Shown here piece by piece: positions 18,958 through 26,983 of a DNA stretch of 64,000 nucleotides. Under the pieces are notes generated by a model that was not told where the DNA came from, searched no databases, and saw only the letters and a list, made by a program, of their open reading frames with translations. Source of the DNA: Campylobacter lari (GTDB lineage Bacteria; Campylobacterota; Campylobacteria; Campylobacterales; Campylobacteraceae); contig NZ_CP011372.1 in NCBI RefSeq assembly GCF_001017575.1, positions 248,001-312,000 on the forward strand. Direction: 5' to 3'. The stretch's first letter is position 1, and the number at the start of each line of letters is the position of its first letter. The translations under genes were made by a program, and so were the position numbers.

Positions 18958-21838
18958 AATAATAAAATTACATGATAAAAAGGTTTCGATTGTTTTTTCT
19001 GTTGATGAAAAATATCTCCAATATGTTTCTGTTGCTATAAATTCTTTAGTGAAAAAAAGTACAAAGTGTTATATATATGATATTTATATTATTTATACAG
19101 GTATTGAGTTAAATAGGTTACACAAATTAAAAAAAATAACTAAATCAAGAAGTAATATAATTATTAATTTTGTTGATATAAAGCATTATTTGGAAGACGC
19201 AATTAAACAACATGGTAATATTTTTTATGAAAAATCCTACTTTACAACAGCTATGTACTATAGATTTTTTATTCCCAAAATTTTTTATAATTTTGATAGA
19301 GTGGTATATTGTGATAGTGATATGCTTTTTAAGAAAGATGTATCCGAGTTGTTCCATATAGATTTAAAGGGTAATGCGATAGCAGCTTGTAAAGACATTG
19401 CAGTTTTATATTCTTATAGAAAAAGAAGTGAAATATGGCAGCAAAATATCGGATTAAACCTTGACAAAATAGGACTTTTTTTAGTTCCTAATTATATTAA
19501 TTCAGGGTTAATTGTATTTGATATTGATAAATGTAATAAAATTCAATCTGTTGATAGGTGTTTAAATGTTCTTAAAAATTTTAATAGTTTATATTTACCA
19601 GATCAAGATGTTTTAAATATTGTATTTCAAAATAATATCTATTTTTTGCATTTAAAGTGGAATTTTTTATGGACAATTGACATAGAATGCAAACAAAAAC
19701 CATTGTATTTATCTCAGCAAGCTATAAAAGAAATCAATGAAGCAAAAACAGATCCTGGTATAATTCACTATATATCTGAAACAAAACCTTGGAAAGATAA
19801 AAATAAATTTTTTTCAGAATGGTGGAAAATTGCTCATGAAAGTATATTTTATGGTGAAATATTATATAGTAAATTAGCAATTCAAAGTAGCTATATAAAT
19901 ATAGCACAAAATGATTATATATACGTTGATATTTTGGATTACTTATTATTGCTTCCATATTTTAATTTAGATGATTTATACAGATTTATAGAACAAGTGT
20001 ATAGTCTTGAAAATTTTGTTTTATACAGAAAACGAGCAATTAATCAAGCTGCGGTTTTTTATCAAAAGAAAACATTCTTTTTGAGTAATGAAGAAATTTA
20101 TTTTTTTATGATAAAAGAATTTGCACATATTAAAGATGTAGAAGAGAGATTAATTAAACAGTGTTCTTATGTAAATCAAGAGTTGTTTCAAATCCTAAAA
20201 TTCTTAGATAGCTTAGGGAAAAAGATAATTTTAATCAATAATAGCATATATTCAAAACAATACATTGCTGAAGTATTACAAAAGAATGGTTTTGATTTTT
20301 ATGAAGATATTTATTCTGCGGAAAGTTTTCAAGAAAAAGATCATAATGTATTTTTATATTTTGGAAAATTTTTATTTGATATTCAAAGAATTGATCCTAA
20401 AAAATATCATTTTAGATATACTAGTCCTAAAGATGAATTTTTAAAACGTAACCCTAAGCTATGTATGATTTATAATAATGAAAGCTTAGAGGCAAGTATT
20501 GTTTTAGGATTGTATATAAAAAAATGGATTTTAAACGATAAATATATTGATAATTATTGGGAAGTTTTTGGTTATTTTTATGGTGGGCCGCTTTGCTATG
20601 GTTTGGCTAGTTTTGTATATAACCAAGCAATTAAAAATGATTTAAAAGAATTTGTTTTTGTTGCGAGAGATGGTTATGTTATTGAAAAAATTTTTAACTT
20701 TTTGCAACAACAGTTTAAAACAAATATCAGGACTGAATATGTATATGCCTCGAGAGCTTTAAAGATTTTATCGGATATTGATTTGAGAGCAGATGACTTG
20801 CCTTGGGATAATAAAATATCAAGTTTATTTGATTTGTGCGTTGAAGCGTTAAGTAGTTTTAAAAAGTATAAACACAAAGTGTTATCTAAAAAAATACAAC
20901 TAGATTTGCTTAGATCTAATTTGTATACTATTAGAAAATTATCTAGTGAAATTGAAAAGTCATTTGTTAAGTATATAGATAATTTTAGTTTTAAACAAGG
21001 TAAAATAGGAATTTTTGATTTTGTTTCTTTTGAATTTAGTTCTTTGAGAATTTTACGGTCTGTTTTAAAGAAGAATTTTTTTTATGCGTATTATTTTTAT
21101 ATAATGCCAAATGCTAAAAAGACTTTTTTGTTTAACTTTGCTAAGACATGTTCTTATTCATCGGTATTTTTTAAAAACCATCTTATCGGAGAATTTTTAG
21201 TAACAGCACCAGAATTACCTATAAGTTTTATTAAAGATGAGCAGATAAATAGGGTGTATAATACATACGAACGACACAAAGTTAAAATTTATAAGATTAT
21301 TTCTAAACACGAATTGGAATTTTCAAGAGATTTAATTTCAACATTTGGGGATTTTAAAATATCTTTTAGAAGTAGTAAGGTGGTTGAGATAATAAATTGT
21401 TTTATTGATAATATGGATTATAAAGATAAATATTATTTTAAAGATATATATCATTCTGAAAATAGTGCCCACACTAAATATGTAAAAATTTTTAACGAAT
21501 ACACTAGTGCAGTAAATGTTGTTAAAAATAGTCTTTCTTATAAAATAGGTTTAAGAATAATACAATCAAAAACAATTGGTAAAATTTTAACCCTCCCTTT
21601 TTCTTTAATCAATATTATTTACCAAGATCATATTGAAAAAAAGATTGGAGATAAACTTAAATCAATAAATGTCAATTTTGGGAATCAAAGTATAGATGAG
21701 TGTTATGACTTTATCGAGGGCGAGAAAATTAAACGGCATTTAGCTTATCAACTAGGTGAATGTTTTTTAAAACATCCTATTATGTTTATATTTTACTCTA
21801 TAAAAATTTATATTAAATGGAAAAATAATGAAAAATAG
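18944..21838 (+). CDS. GT8 glycosyltransferase fused to a degenerate HAD-like region (964 aa)
   Basis: The N-terminal GT8 domain (14-300) has VSIVFSVDEKYLQYVSV, an intact DSD metal site at 124-126 (VVYCDSDMLF), NSGLIVFD and a late HY...KPW segment. The region 430-830 resembles the part after the HAD nucleophile in the 1088-aa protein at 26964: KKIILINNSIYSKQYIAEVL, then FVFVARDGYVIEKI near 568-581. The HAD acid residues and GDN motif are not conserved, so this part may be non-catalytic. Residues 852-964 are the shared tail, encoded by copy 2 of the direct repeat. It overlaps neighbours by 14 and 11 nt. Sugar and acceptor are unknown. Confidence 0.85.
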   Translation: MREDKIIKLHDKKVSIVFSVDEKYLQYVSVAINSLVKKSTKCYIYDIYIIYTGIELNRLHKLKKITKSRSNIIINFVDIKHYLEDAIKQHGNIFYEKSYFTTAMYYRFFIPKIFYNFDRVVYCDSDMLFKKDVSELFHIDLKGNAIAACKDIAVLYSYRKRSEIWQQNIGLNLDKIGLFLVPNYINSGLIVFDIDKCNKIQSVDRCLNVLKNFNSLYLPDQDVLNIVFQNNIYFLHLKWNFLWTIDIECKQKPLYLSQQAIKEINEAKTDPGIIHYISETKPWKDKNKFFSEWWKIAHESIFYGEILYSKLAIQSSYINIAQNDYIYVDILDYLLLLPYFNLDDLYRFIEQVYSLENFVLYRKRAINQAAVFYQKKTFFLSNEEIYFFMIKEFAHIKDVEERLIKQCSYVNQELFQILKFLDSLGKKIILINNSIYSKQYIAEVLQKNGFDFYEDIYSAESFQEKDHNVFLYFGKFLFDIQRIDPKKYHFRYTSPKDEFLKRNPKLCMIYNNESLEASIVLGLYIKKWILNDKYIDNYWEVFGYFYGGPLCYGLASFVYNQAIKNDLKEFVFVARDGYVIEKIFNFLQQQFKTNIRTEYVYASRALKILSDIDLRADDLPWDNKISSLFDLCVEALSSFKKYKHKVLSKKIQLDLLRSNLYTIRKLSSEIEKSFVKYIDNFSFKQGKIGIFDFVSFEFSSLRILRSVLKKNFFYAYYFYIMPNAKKTFLFNFAKTCSYSSVFFKNHLIGEFLVTAPELPISFIKDEQINRVYNTYERHKVKIYKIISKHELEFSRDLISTFGDFKISFRSSKVVEIINCFIDNMDYKDKYYFKDIYHSENSAHTKYVKIFNEYTSAVNVVKNSLSYKIGLRIIQSKTIGKILTLPFSLINIIYQDHIEKKIGDKLKSINVNFGNQSIDECYDFIEGEKIKRHLAYQLGECFLKHPIMFIFYSIKIYIKWKNNEK
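21494..21831 (+). repeat. Direct repeat copy 2 (338 bp) encoding a capsule tail
   Basis: Second copy of the 18610-18947 repeat, same orientation, two mismatches. It encodes the C-terminus of the GT8/pseudoHAD protein and includes the start codon (21828) of the cyclase gene. Recombination between copies would delete exactly 2884 bp. Confidence 0.97.
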
Positions 21839-22535
21839 TTTTTTATATGATGCGGATCAGTGGCTTTGTTTATCCTATGCGTTTAATTCAAAAAGGAAAT
21901 TTTATAAAGATAAAACTGGGGTTGTAAACAATAAGGAGGCGTATCCTCAAGGGTTTATCAATAGAGAAACAGATTTTTTCCTTAATTCGCATATGAATAC
22001 ACATATTGATTTTCCTGCTCATTGTATTAAATCGGGAAATTTTGGCGAGGAATATCCTATAAATTTTTTTTATTCTCGAAAAGTTGATGTAGTTTTTTTT
22101 GATTTAATTAAAGATGTAAATCCAAAATTAACTTGCGAACATTTTTGTAAAAAAAACATGATTTCAAACCAAGTGGAAATCTTGCTAATAAATACCAATT
22201 TTCATACTATTAGGGATAGCATGCAATATATTTGGAATTCTCCTGTAATTAGTCAAGATTTACCATTGTTTTTGAAAAAGCAATATCCAAAATTAAGAAT
22301 TGTAGGTTTTGATATTATTTCTTTAACATCTCAGCTTGATCGAAGTGAAGGTAAGATGTGTCATTTTAATTTTTTAAGCAATAGTGGTGGCAGAGAGATA
22401 TTGGTGGTAGAAGATATGTATTTTGGCTGTTTAAAAAGAGATGTTATAATCGATGAATTGTTTATTGCGCCCTTTTATTATGAAAAAATGGATGGAGCAT
22501 TGTGTACTGCAATGGCAAAATGTAGGAGGAAATGA
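21828..22535 (+). CDS. Cyclase/kynurenine-formamidase-fold metalloprotein (235 aa)
   Basis: It belongs to the putative cyclase family (PF04199). The metal-binding signature HxxTHxDxPxH appears as HMNTHIDFPAH at about residues 55-65. A second family element, LRIVGFDIISL, follows near 160. Members hydrolyse N-formyl amides or related amide, lactone and ester bonds. Here it opens the small-molecule block (21.8-27.0 kb) and could remove a formyl or acyl group, or open or close a lactone or lactam of a sugar intermediate; that is inference. Its start codon is inside the direct repeat, overlapping the upstream gene by 11 nt. The substrate is unknown. Confidence 0.75.
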   Translation: MKNSFLYDADQWLCLSYAFNSKRKFYKDKTGVVNNKEAYPQGFINRETDFFLNSHMNTHIDFPAHCIKSGNFGEEYPINFFYSRKVDVVFFDLIKDVNPKLTCEHFCKKNMISNQVEILLINTNFHTIRDSMQYIWNSPVISQDLPLFLKKQYPKLRIVGFDIISLTSQLDRSEGKMCHFNFLSNSGGREILVVEDMYFGCLKRDVIIDELFIAPFYYEKMDGALCTAMAKCRRK

Positions 22536-23107
22536 TGAAAAATATAAAAGATTTTACAGAGGAATATATTTTAAAATTAAATCAATTATTAAGTGAAATT
22601 GATGTGGATATTGTTGCTGATATTGTTAATTTATTTGAACAAGTTTCAAAAAACAAAAACACGATTTATATTATAGGAAATGGAGGTAGTGCAGCTACTG
22701 CTTCGCATTGGGCGAATGATTTTTCCGCTGGATTAAAAAGAAGAAATATTTTAAGTATTAATATAAAAAGTTTGGCTGATAATGTACCAGTTTGTACAGC
22801 TATAGCAAATGATATAGGATATGAGAATATTTTCAAACTCCAATTACAAGATGTATTAAAAAAAAGTGATGTTCTTTTTGCTATATCTTGTAGTGGAACT
22901 TCACCAAATATTATTAATGCAGTAAAGTATGCAAAAGAAGTTGGTGCAACGGTGATAGGGGCCACAGGATTTGATGGTGGAGATTTGTTAAAGCTATCTG
23001 ATATTAAATTTCATGTTCAAACTCCTAAAGGTGAATATGGACTGGTGGAAGATGTGCATATGATTCTTGATCATATTATATATTCATACTATATGCAAAA
23101 GGCGTAA
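22535..23107 (+). CDS. SIS-domain sugar-phosphate isomerase, GmhA-like (190 aa)
   Basis: It is a single SIS domain of the phosphoheptose isomerase type. Motifs are IYIIGNGGSAATASHWANDFSAG (about 45-67), the second phosphate-binding loop ISCSGTSPNI (about 114-123) and a late E/H pair in YGLVEDVHMILDHII. GmhA converts sedoheptulose-7-phosphate to a heptose-7-phosphate; related SIS proteins isomerise other ketose/aldose phosphates. The ATG at 22535 is favoured because AGGAGG ends 5 nt before it, whereas ATG 22532 is only 2 nt away. As this locus lacks other heptose genes, another sugar phosphate is possible. Confidence 0.85.
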   Translation: MKNIKDFTEEYILKLNQLLSEIDVDIVADIVNLFEQVSKNKNTIYIIGNGGSAATASHWANDFSAGLKRRNILSINIKSLADNVPVCTAIANDIGYENIFKLQLQDVLKKSDVLFAISCSGTSPNIINAVKYAKEVGATVIGATGFDGGDLLKLSDIKFHVQTPKGEYGLVEDVHMILDHIIYSYYMQKA

Positions 23108-23110
23108 TTT

Positions 23111-24118
23111 ATGATCAAAATTGGTATTGCAGGTTTTGGAAAGATAGGTCAGTTAAGAGCTCAAAAAATTTTAGAAAAAGATTATGGCAAAGTACTTGCG
23201 GTTTATGATATTAAAAAGCCTTCAAAATTAAGCAATGATATAATTTTTTGTCATAGTTTTGATGAGCTATTGTCGCAAGATATCGATGTTGTTTTTATAT
23301 GTACTTTTGTGGATTCTTTGGCTGAGTATACCAAAAAAGCATTATTGTCAGGTAAGCATGTTTTTTGTGAAAAACCACCTGCTAGGACTAGTAAAGAACT
23401 TCAAGAAGTAATTGAAATTGAGCATAAGACTAAAATGATTTTAAAGTATGGATTTAATCACAGATATCACTATTCAGTTATGGAGGCTAAAAAAATTATA
23501 GACTCTAAAACTATGGGAAGGCTTTTATGGATGAAAGGTACTTATGGAAAAGCCGGAAGTATTGATTATCATAAAAATTGGCGCAATTATAAAAACAAAT
23601 CAGGCGGTGGTATACTTATAGACCAGGGAATTCATATGCTTGATTTGATGCGTTATTTATCTGGTGAGGAGTTTGAAAAAATTAATAGTTTTGTAACAAA
23701 TGCTTATTGGGATATTGAGGTGGAAGATAATGCATTTGCTATTATGAAAACATATTCAAATACTATAGCAATGTTGCATTCTAGTGCTACACATTGGAAG
23801 CATAAGTTTTTATTAGAGATGTATTTTGAAGAAGGTTATATCAATCTTGATGGTATTTTATCTGGGACTAGAAGTTATGCACCAGAAACATTAGTTGTGG
23901 GAAGAAGAGAATTCGAAGATATAACTTTTGCAATGGGTAAACCTAAAGAAAATATTACTTGGTTTGAAAACGATGATTCTTGGGAAATTGAAATAAAAGA
24001 ATTTTTAGATGCAGTGGACGGTAAAGTGAGTGTTAAAAATGGCACTAGTGCTGATGCTCTTCAAACCATGTTGTTGATTGAGAAAATTTATAACAACTCA
24101 GGATTTTACAATGACTAA
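23111..24118 (+). CDS. Gfo/Idh/MocA family NAD(P)-dependent oxidoreductase (335 aa)
   Basis: The N-terminal Rossmann fold is marked by IGIAGFGKIGQLRA (residues 3-16) and the family motif HVFCEKPPART (about 88-98). The C-terminal alpha/beta domain contains GGGILIDQGIHMLDLMRYLSG, with the expected catalytic His. Members oxidise or reduce a ring or side-chain carbon of a sugar or cyclitol. It lies between the SIS isomerase and the cytidylyltransferase and probably acts on the sugar before activation. It overlaps the next gene by 8 nt. Confidence 0.88.
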   Translation: MIKIGIAGFGKIGQLRAQKILEKDYGKVLAVYDIKKPSKLSNDIIFCHSFDELLSQDIDVVFICTFVDSLAEYTKKALLSGKHVFCEKPPARTSKELQEVIEIEHKTKMILKYGFNHRYHYSVMEAKKIIDSKTMGRLLWMKGTYGKAGSIDYHKNWRNYKNKSGGGILIDQGIHMLDLMRYLSGEEFEKINSFVTNAYWDIEVEDNAFAIMKTYSNTIAMLHSSATHWKHKFLLEMYFEEGYINLDGILSGTRSYAPETLVVGRREFEDITFAMGKPKENITWFENDDSWEIEIKEFLDAVDGKVSVKNGTSADALQTMLLIEKIYNNSGFYND

Positions 24119-24821
24119 AAATAAATACATTGCAGAAATTCCTGCTAGATTAGGAAGTCAAAGAGTAAGGCAAAAAAATTTAAGACTTATTGAAGGGGAG
24201 CCTATGATAGCTTATGCTATAAAGGCTTGTAAAAATGCAAATAGTATTTCCGAGGTGTATGTAAACACAGAAAGTGATTTAATAGGACAAGTTGCCTTGG
24301 ATTATGGTGTAAAATATTATAAAAGGAGCCAAGAATTAGCTCTAGATCATATTGTGTCAGATCAATTTAATTATGATTTTTTAAAAAAAATAGAATGCGA
24401 AGCCTTAGTCATGGTTAACCCTGTTTCACCTTTAGTAGAATCAAGTGATATAGAAAATGCTATCAAATTTTTTGAAACAAATCAATTAGACTCGATGATA
24501 TCAGCTAAAGATGAAAGATTGCAATGTTTTTACCAAGGAAAGGCATTAAATTTTAATAAAGATGGGTTATTGCCTATGACGCAAAATATTGATCCGGTTC
24601 AAGTATGTGTGTGGACAGTGTGCATTTGGAGAAGAGAAAGTTTTATTAAATCTTATGAAAAAAATGGCTATGCTGTTTTTAATGGAAAATGTGCTTTATG
24701 GCCTATTGATCCTATAAAATCTATTAAAATTAGCTATGAAGAAGATTTTTTATTAGCAGAACAATTATTAAAAGCACGAAGATATTGTAGCAAAAATGAG
24801 GTAAAGTATTATGGAGAATAA
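24111..24821 (+). CDS. NeuA-type acylneuraminate cytidylyltransferase family protein (236 aa)
   Basis: It resembles CMP-sugar synthetases (NeuA, PseF, LegF, KdsB). The nucleotide-binding motif IPARLGSQRVRQKNL is at about residues 8-22, with VNPVSPLVESSDIENAIKFF near 105. These enzymes join CTP to a 2-keto sugar acid. No NeuB, NeuC or KdsA-type condensing enzyme is in the locus, so the activated compound is unlikely to be ordinary sialic acid, and Kdo activation normally uses KdsB elsewhere. Start ATG 24111 is preferred (CAGGA 7 nt upstream); an upstream TTG at 24078 is unlikely. It overlaps the Gfo/Idh gene by 8 nt. Confidence 0.85.
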   Translation: MTKNKYIAEIPARLGSQRVRQKNLRLIEGEPMIAYAIKACKNANSISEVYVNTESDLIGQVALDYGVKYYKRSQELALDHIVSDQFNYDFLKKIECEALVMVNPVSPLVESSDIENAIKFFETNQLDSMISAKDERLQCFYQGKALNFNKDGLLPMTQNIDPVQVCVWTVCIWRRESFIKSYEKNGYAVFNGKCALWPIDPIKSIKISYEEDFLLAEQLLKARRYCSKNEVKYYGE

Positions 24822-25743
24822 AAAAATTGCAGTTACTACGGTGGCATTTTCTAAAAATCAATATTTAAGAGAAAAATTAAATTCATATTTTAAATGTGTG
24901 CAATTTAACGATTCCTTAAAAAGATTAAGCCAAGATGAATTAAAAAGTTTTTTAAAAGATGCTGATGGCGCTATTATTGGACTTGATGAAATAAATGAAG
25001 ATATTTTAAAAGAAGTTGATAATCTTAAAGTAATTTCTAAATATGGTGTCGGATTAAATAATATTGATTTTAATGCTACAAATAAATATAATGTAAGTGT
25101 TGTTTATCCTCAAGGAGTAAATAAAAGATCGGTTTCAGAACTTACCTTAGGAAATATTTTATCTTTAATGAGAAATAGTTATATAACTTCAAATAAATTA
25201 AAAAAACAAGAATGGGATAAAAATGGTGGAATTCAATTAAGTGAAAAAAATGTTGGAGTTATAGGAGTTGGAAATATTGGTAAGGATCTTATAAGTCTTT
25301 TAAAGCCCTTTAATTGTACAATATATGTTAATGATATAATACAACAGGATGAGTATTATAAAAGAAATAATTTGATTGAGGCAACAAAGGAAGAAATTTA
25401 TAAAAAATGTGATATTGTTACTATTCACACGCCTTCAACTGATTTAACAAAAAATATGATTAATAAAGATGTTTTTACTATGATGAAAAAAGAGGCATAT
25501 TTTATTAATACTGCTAGAGGGGATATTGTTGTTCAAGAGGATTTAAAATGGGCTTTAAAAGAAAAAATTATAGCTGGAGCTGCTATTGATGTTTATGATC
25601 AAGAACCACCTAAGGATTATGATTTTATTTCATTGCCAAATTTGATTTGCACCCCACATATTGGTGGCAATGCTAAAGAAGCGGTTTTAGCAATGGGAGA
25701 AAGTGCCATTAAAAATTTAGTAGACTATTTTAAAGAGGTTTAA
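24811..25743 (+). CDS. D-isomer-specific 2-hydroxyacid dehydrogenase (310 aa)
   Basis: It is a phosphoglycerate-dehydrogenase-like NAD enzyme. The nucleotide fold is shown by VGVIGVGNIGKDL (about 148-160). The catalytic triad is Arg in NTARGDIV, Glu in DVYDQEPP and His in CTPHIGG. The ACT domain of SerA is absent and the length is short, as in specialised hydroxyacid dehydrogenases. It interconverts a 2-hydroxy and a 2-keto acid. Next to a NeuA-type enzyme that prefers 2-keto acids, it could create the 2-keto group. This functional link is inference. Confidence 0.87.
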   Translation: MENKKIAVTTVAFSKNQYLREKLNSYFKCVQFNDSLKRLSQDELKSFLKDADGAIIGLDEINEDILKEVDNLKVISKYGVGLNNIDFNATNKYNVSVVYPQGVNKRSVSELTLGNILSLMRNSYITSNKLKKQEWDKNGGIQLSEKNVGVIGVGNIGKDLISLLKPFNCTIYVNDIIQQDEYYKRNNLIEATKEEIYKKCDIVTIHTPSTDLTKNMINKDVFTMMKKEAYFINTARGDIVVQEDLKWALKEKIIAGAAIDVYDQEPPKDYDFISLPNLICTPHIGGNAKEAVLAMGESAIKNLVDYFKEV

Positions 25744-26237
25744 TGGCAATCATCACTAATGTACATCAAGTTCATAGCTTTTTAAAAGATCAAGTGGCTT
25801 TAGAATATCTTTATTCTGTATGTGATAGTACACATCAAAATCGGCTCCGAATTTTAGAATTACCATTAAAAAGTTGCAAAAAAGAATATATAAATGAATT
25901 TTTTTTTGCACTAGAGCAAAATTATATAACAAAACCAAGAAATGAGTGTTTTTGGGAGAGTCACAAAAAATATATTGATATACAATTACACTTAAGTGGT
26001 ATAGAACAAATGGAATTTATTGATATAAGTTATCTTGAAATTTCAGAAGAATATAGTCAAGAAAAAGATTTAATTATATATAATAATAATCGTTATTCAA
26101 ATAAAATTATAATGCAAAAAAATGATATAGCTATTTTTTTTCCAGAAGATGCACATTTAGGAATGGCTATGTATAATGAGAATCCATCAAATGTTTTAAA
26201 GACAGTTATTAAATATCCATTGGAATTATGGAAATGA
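25743..26237 (+). CDS. YhcH/YjgK/YiaL (DUF386) family protein, possible sugar anomerase (164 aa)
   Basis: A cupin-like family. Family marks are ESHKKYIDIQLHLSGIEQMEF (about 75-95) and FFPEDAHLGMAM (about 138-149), which carry the metal-binding His and Glu/Asp residues. YhcH/NanQ members are linked to sialic acid anomerisation in bacteria. Its presence after a NeuA-type transferase suggests it supplies the right anomer of the sugar acid for CMP activation. It starts on the last base of the dehydrogenase gene and overlaps the phosphatase gene by 4 nt. Family assignment is firm; the role is inference. Confidence 0.8.
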   Translation: MAIITNVHQVHSFLKDQVALEYLYSVCDSTHQNRLRILELPLKSCKKEYINEFFFALEQNYITKPRNECFWESHKKYIDIQLHLSGIEQMEFIDISYLEISEEYSQEKDLIIYNNNRYSNKIIMQKNDIAIFFPEDAHLGMAMYNENPSNVLKTVIKYPLELWK

Positions 26238-26983
26238 AAGAATTAGAAATTGCAAAATTGGCATGTTATAAAGCGGGTGATTTTTTATTAAACTTAAAAG
26301 AAAAAAAAGTAAATTCTAATGATAAAAAAGATATTAAATTACAGGCAGATTTAGATTCTGAAAAAATTATACATGAAATTTTAACAGATGCTTTTTCTTA
26401 TCCTATTTTAAGTGAAGAAAGTTATAAAATCAGTGATGAAGAAAAAAAAGGAATTTATTGGATTGTTGATCCTTTAGATGGAAGTTTAAATTATAGCCAA
26501 AATATTCCACTATGCTGTATTAGTATAGCTTTATATGAAAATGATAGGCCTGTATTAGGTGTAATATATGATTTTAATAGAGATGAAATGTTTAGTGGTA
26601 TAGTTGGAGTTGGCGCTTGGTTAAATGATAAAAAAATTATTCCATCTGATAATATAAAAGACAAAAGTCAAGCTATTTTGGCAACAGGTTTTTCTTCTTA
26701 TATGAATTATGATAAAGATGGACTAATGGAATTTATATCGAATATTCAAGAATTTAAAAAAATCAGGTTGCTTGGTAGTGCGGCTTTATCTTTAGCTTAT
26801 GTGGCATGCAGGAGAATTGATGCTTATTATGAAAAAGATATAGCTATTTGGGATGTTGCAGCAGGAATAGCAATACTTGAAAGTTTAGGAAATATAACAT
26901 ATGGTTTTTTTCAAAATGAATTGAAATGCTTAGTTAGGGTAGAAAATAAATTAAAGGAAAAAAATGACATTAGAGCAAATTAG
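26234..26983 (+). CDS. Inositol-monophosphatase/CysQ family phosphatase (249 aa)
   Basis: It is a Mg2+-dependent, Li+-sensitive-type sugar phosphatase fold. Motifs are LSEES (about 64-68), WIVDPLDGSLNYSQN (about 76-90) and the second metal site IAIWDVAAGIAILES (about 202-216). The expected job here is dephosphorylation of a sugar or sugar-acid phosphate before cytidylyl transfer. The ATG at 26234 gives the ATGA overlap with the previous stop; ATG 26228 is also possible. It overlaps the next gene by 20 nt. The substrate is unknown. Confidence 0.85.
   Translation: MKELEIAKLACYKAGDFLLNLKEKKVNSNDKKDIKLQADLDSEKIIHEILTDAFSYPILSEESYKISDEEKKGIYWIVDPLDGSLNYSQNIPLCCISIALYENDRPVLGVIYDFNRDEMFSGIVGVGAWLNDKKIIPSDNIKDKSQAILATGFSSYMNYDKDGLMEFISNIQEFKKIRLLGSAALSLAYVACRRIDAYYEKDIAIWDVAAGIAILESLGNITYGFFQNELKCLVRVENKLKEKNDIRAN

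Noticed and set aside
24078-24110. Longer N-terminus of the NeuA-type protein from a TTG
   Set aside because: The extension lacks a ribosome binding site and the family normally begins just before the IPAR motif.
24111-26237. Sialic acid (or legionaminic/pseudaminic acid) synthesis cluster, suggested by the NeuA-type and YhcH-type genes
   Set aside because: No NeuB, NeuC, PseB/PseI or LegI-type gene is present in the window, and the neighbouring SIS, Gfo/Idh and hydroxyacid dehydrogenase genes do not belong to those pathways.
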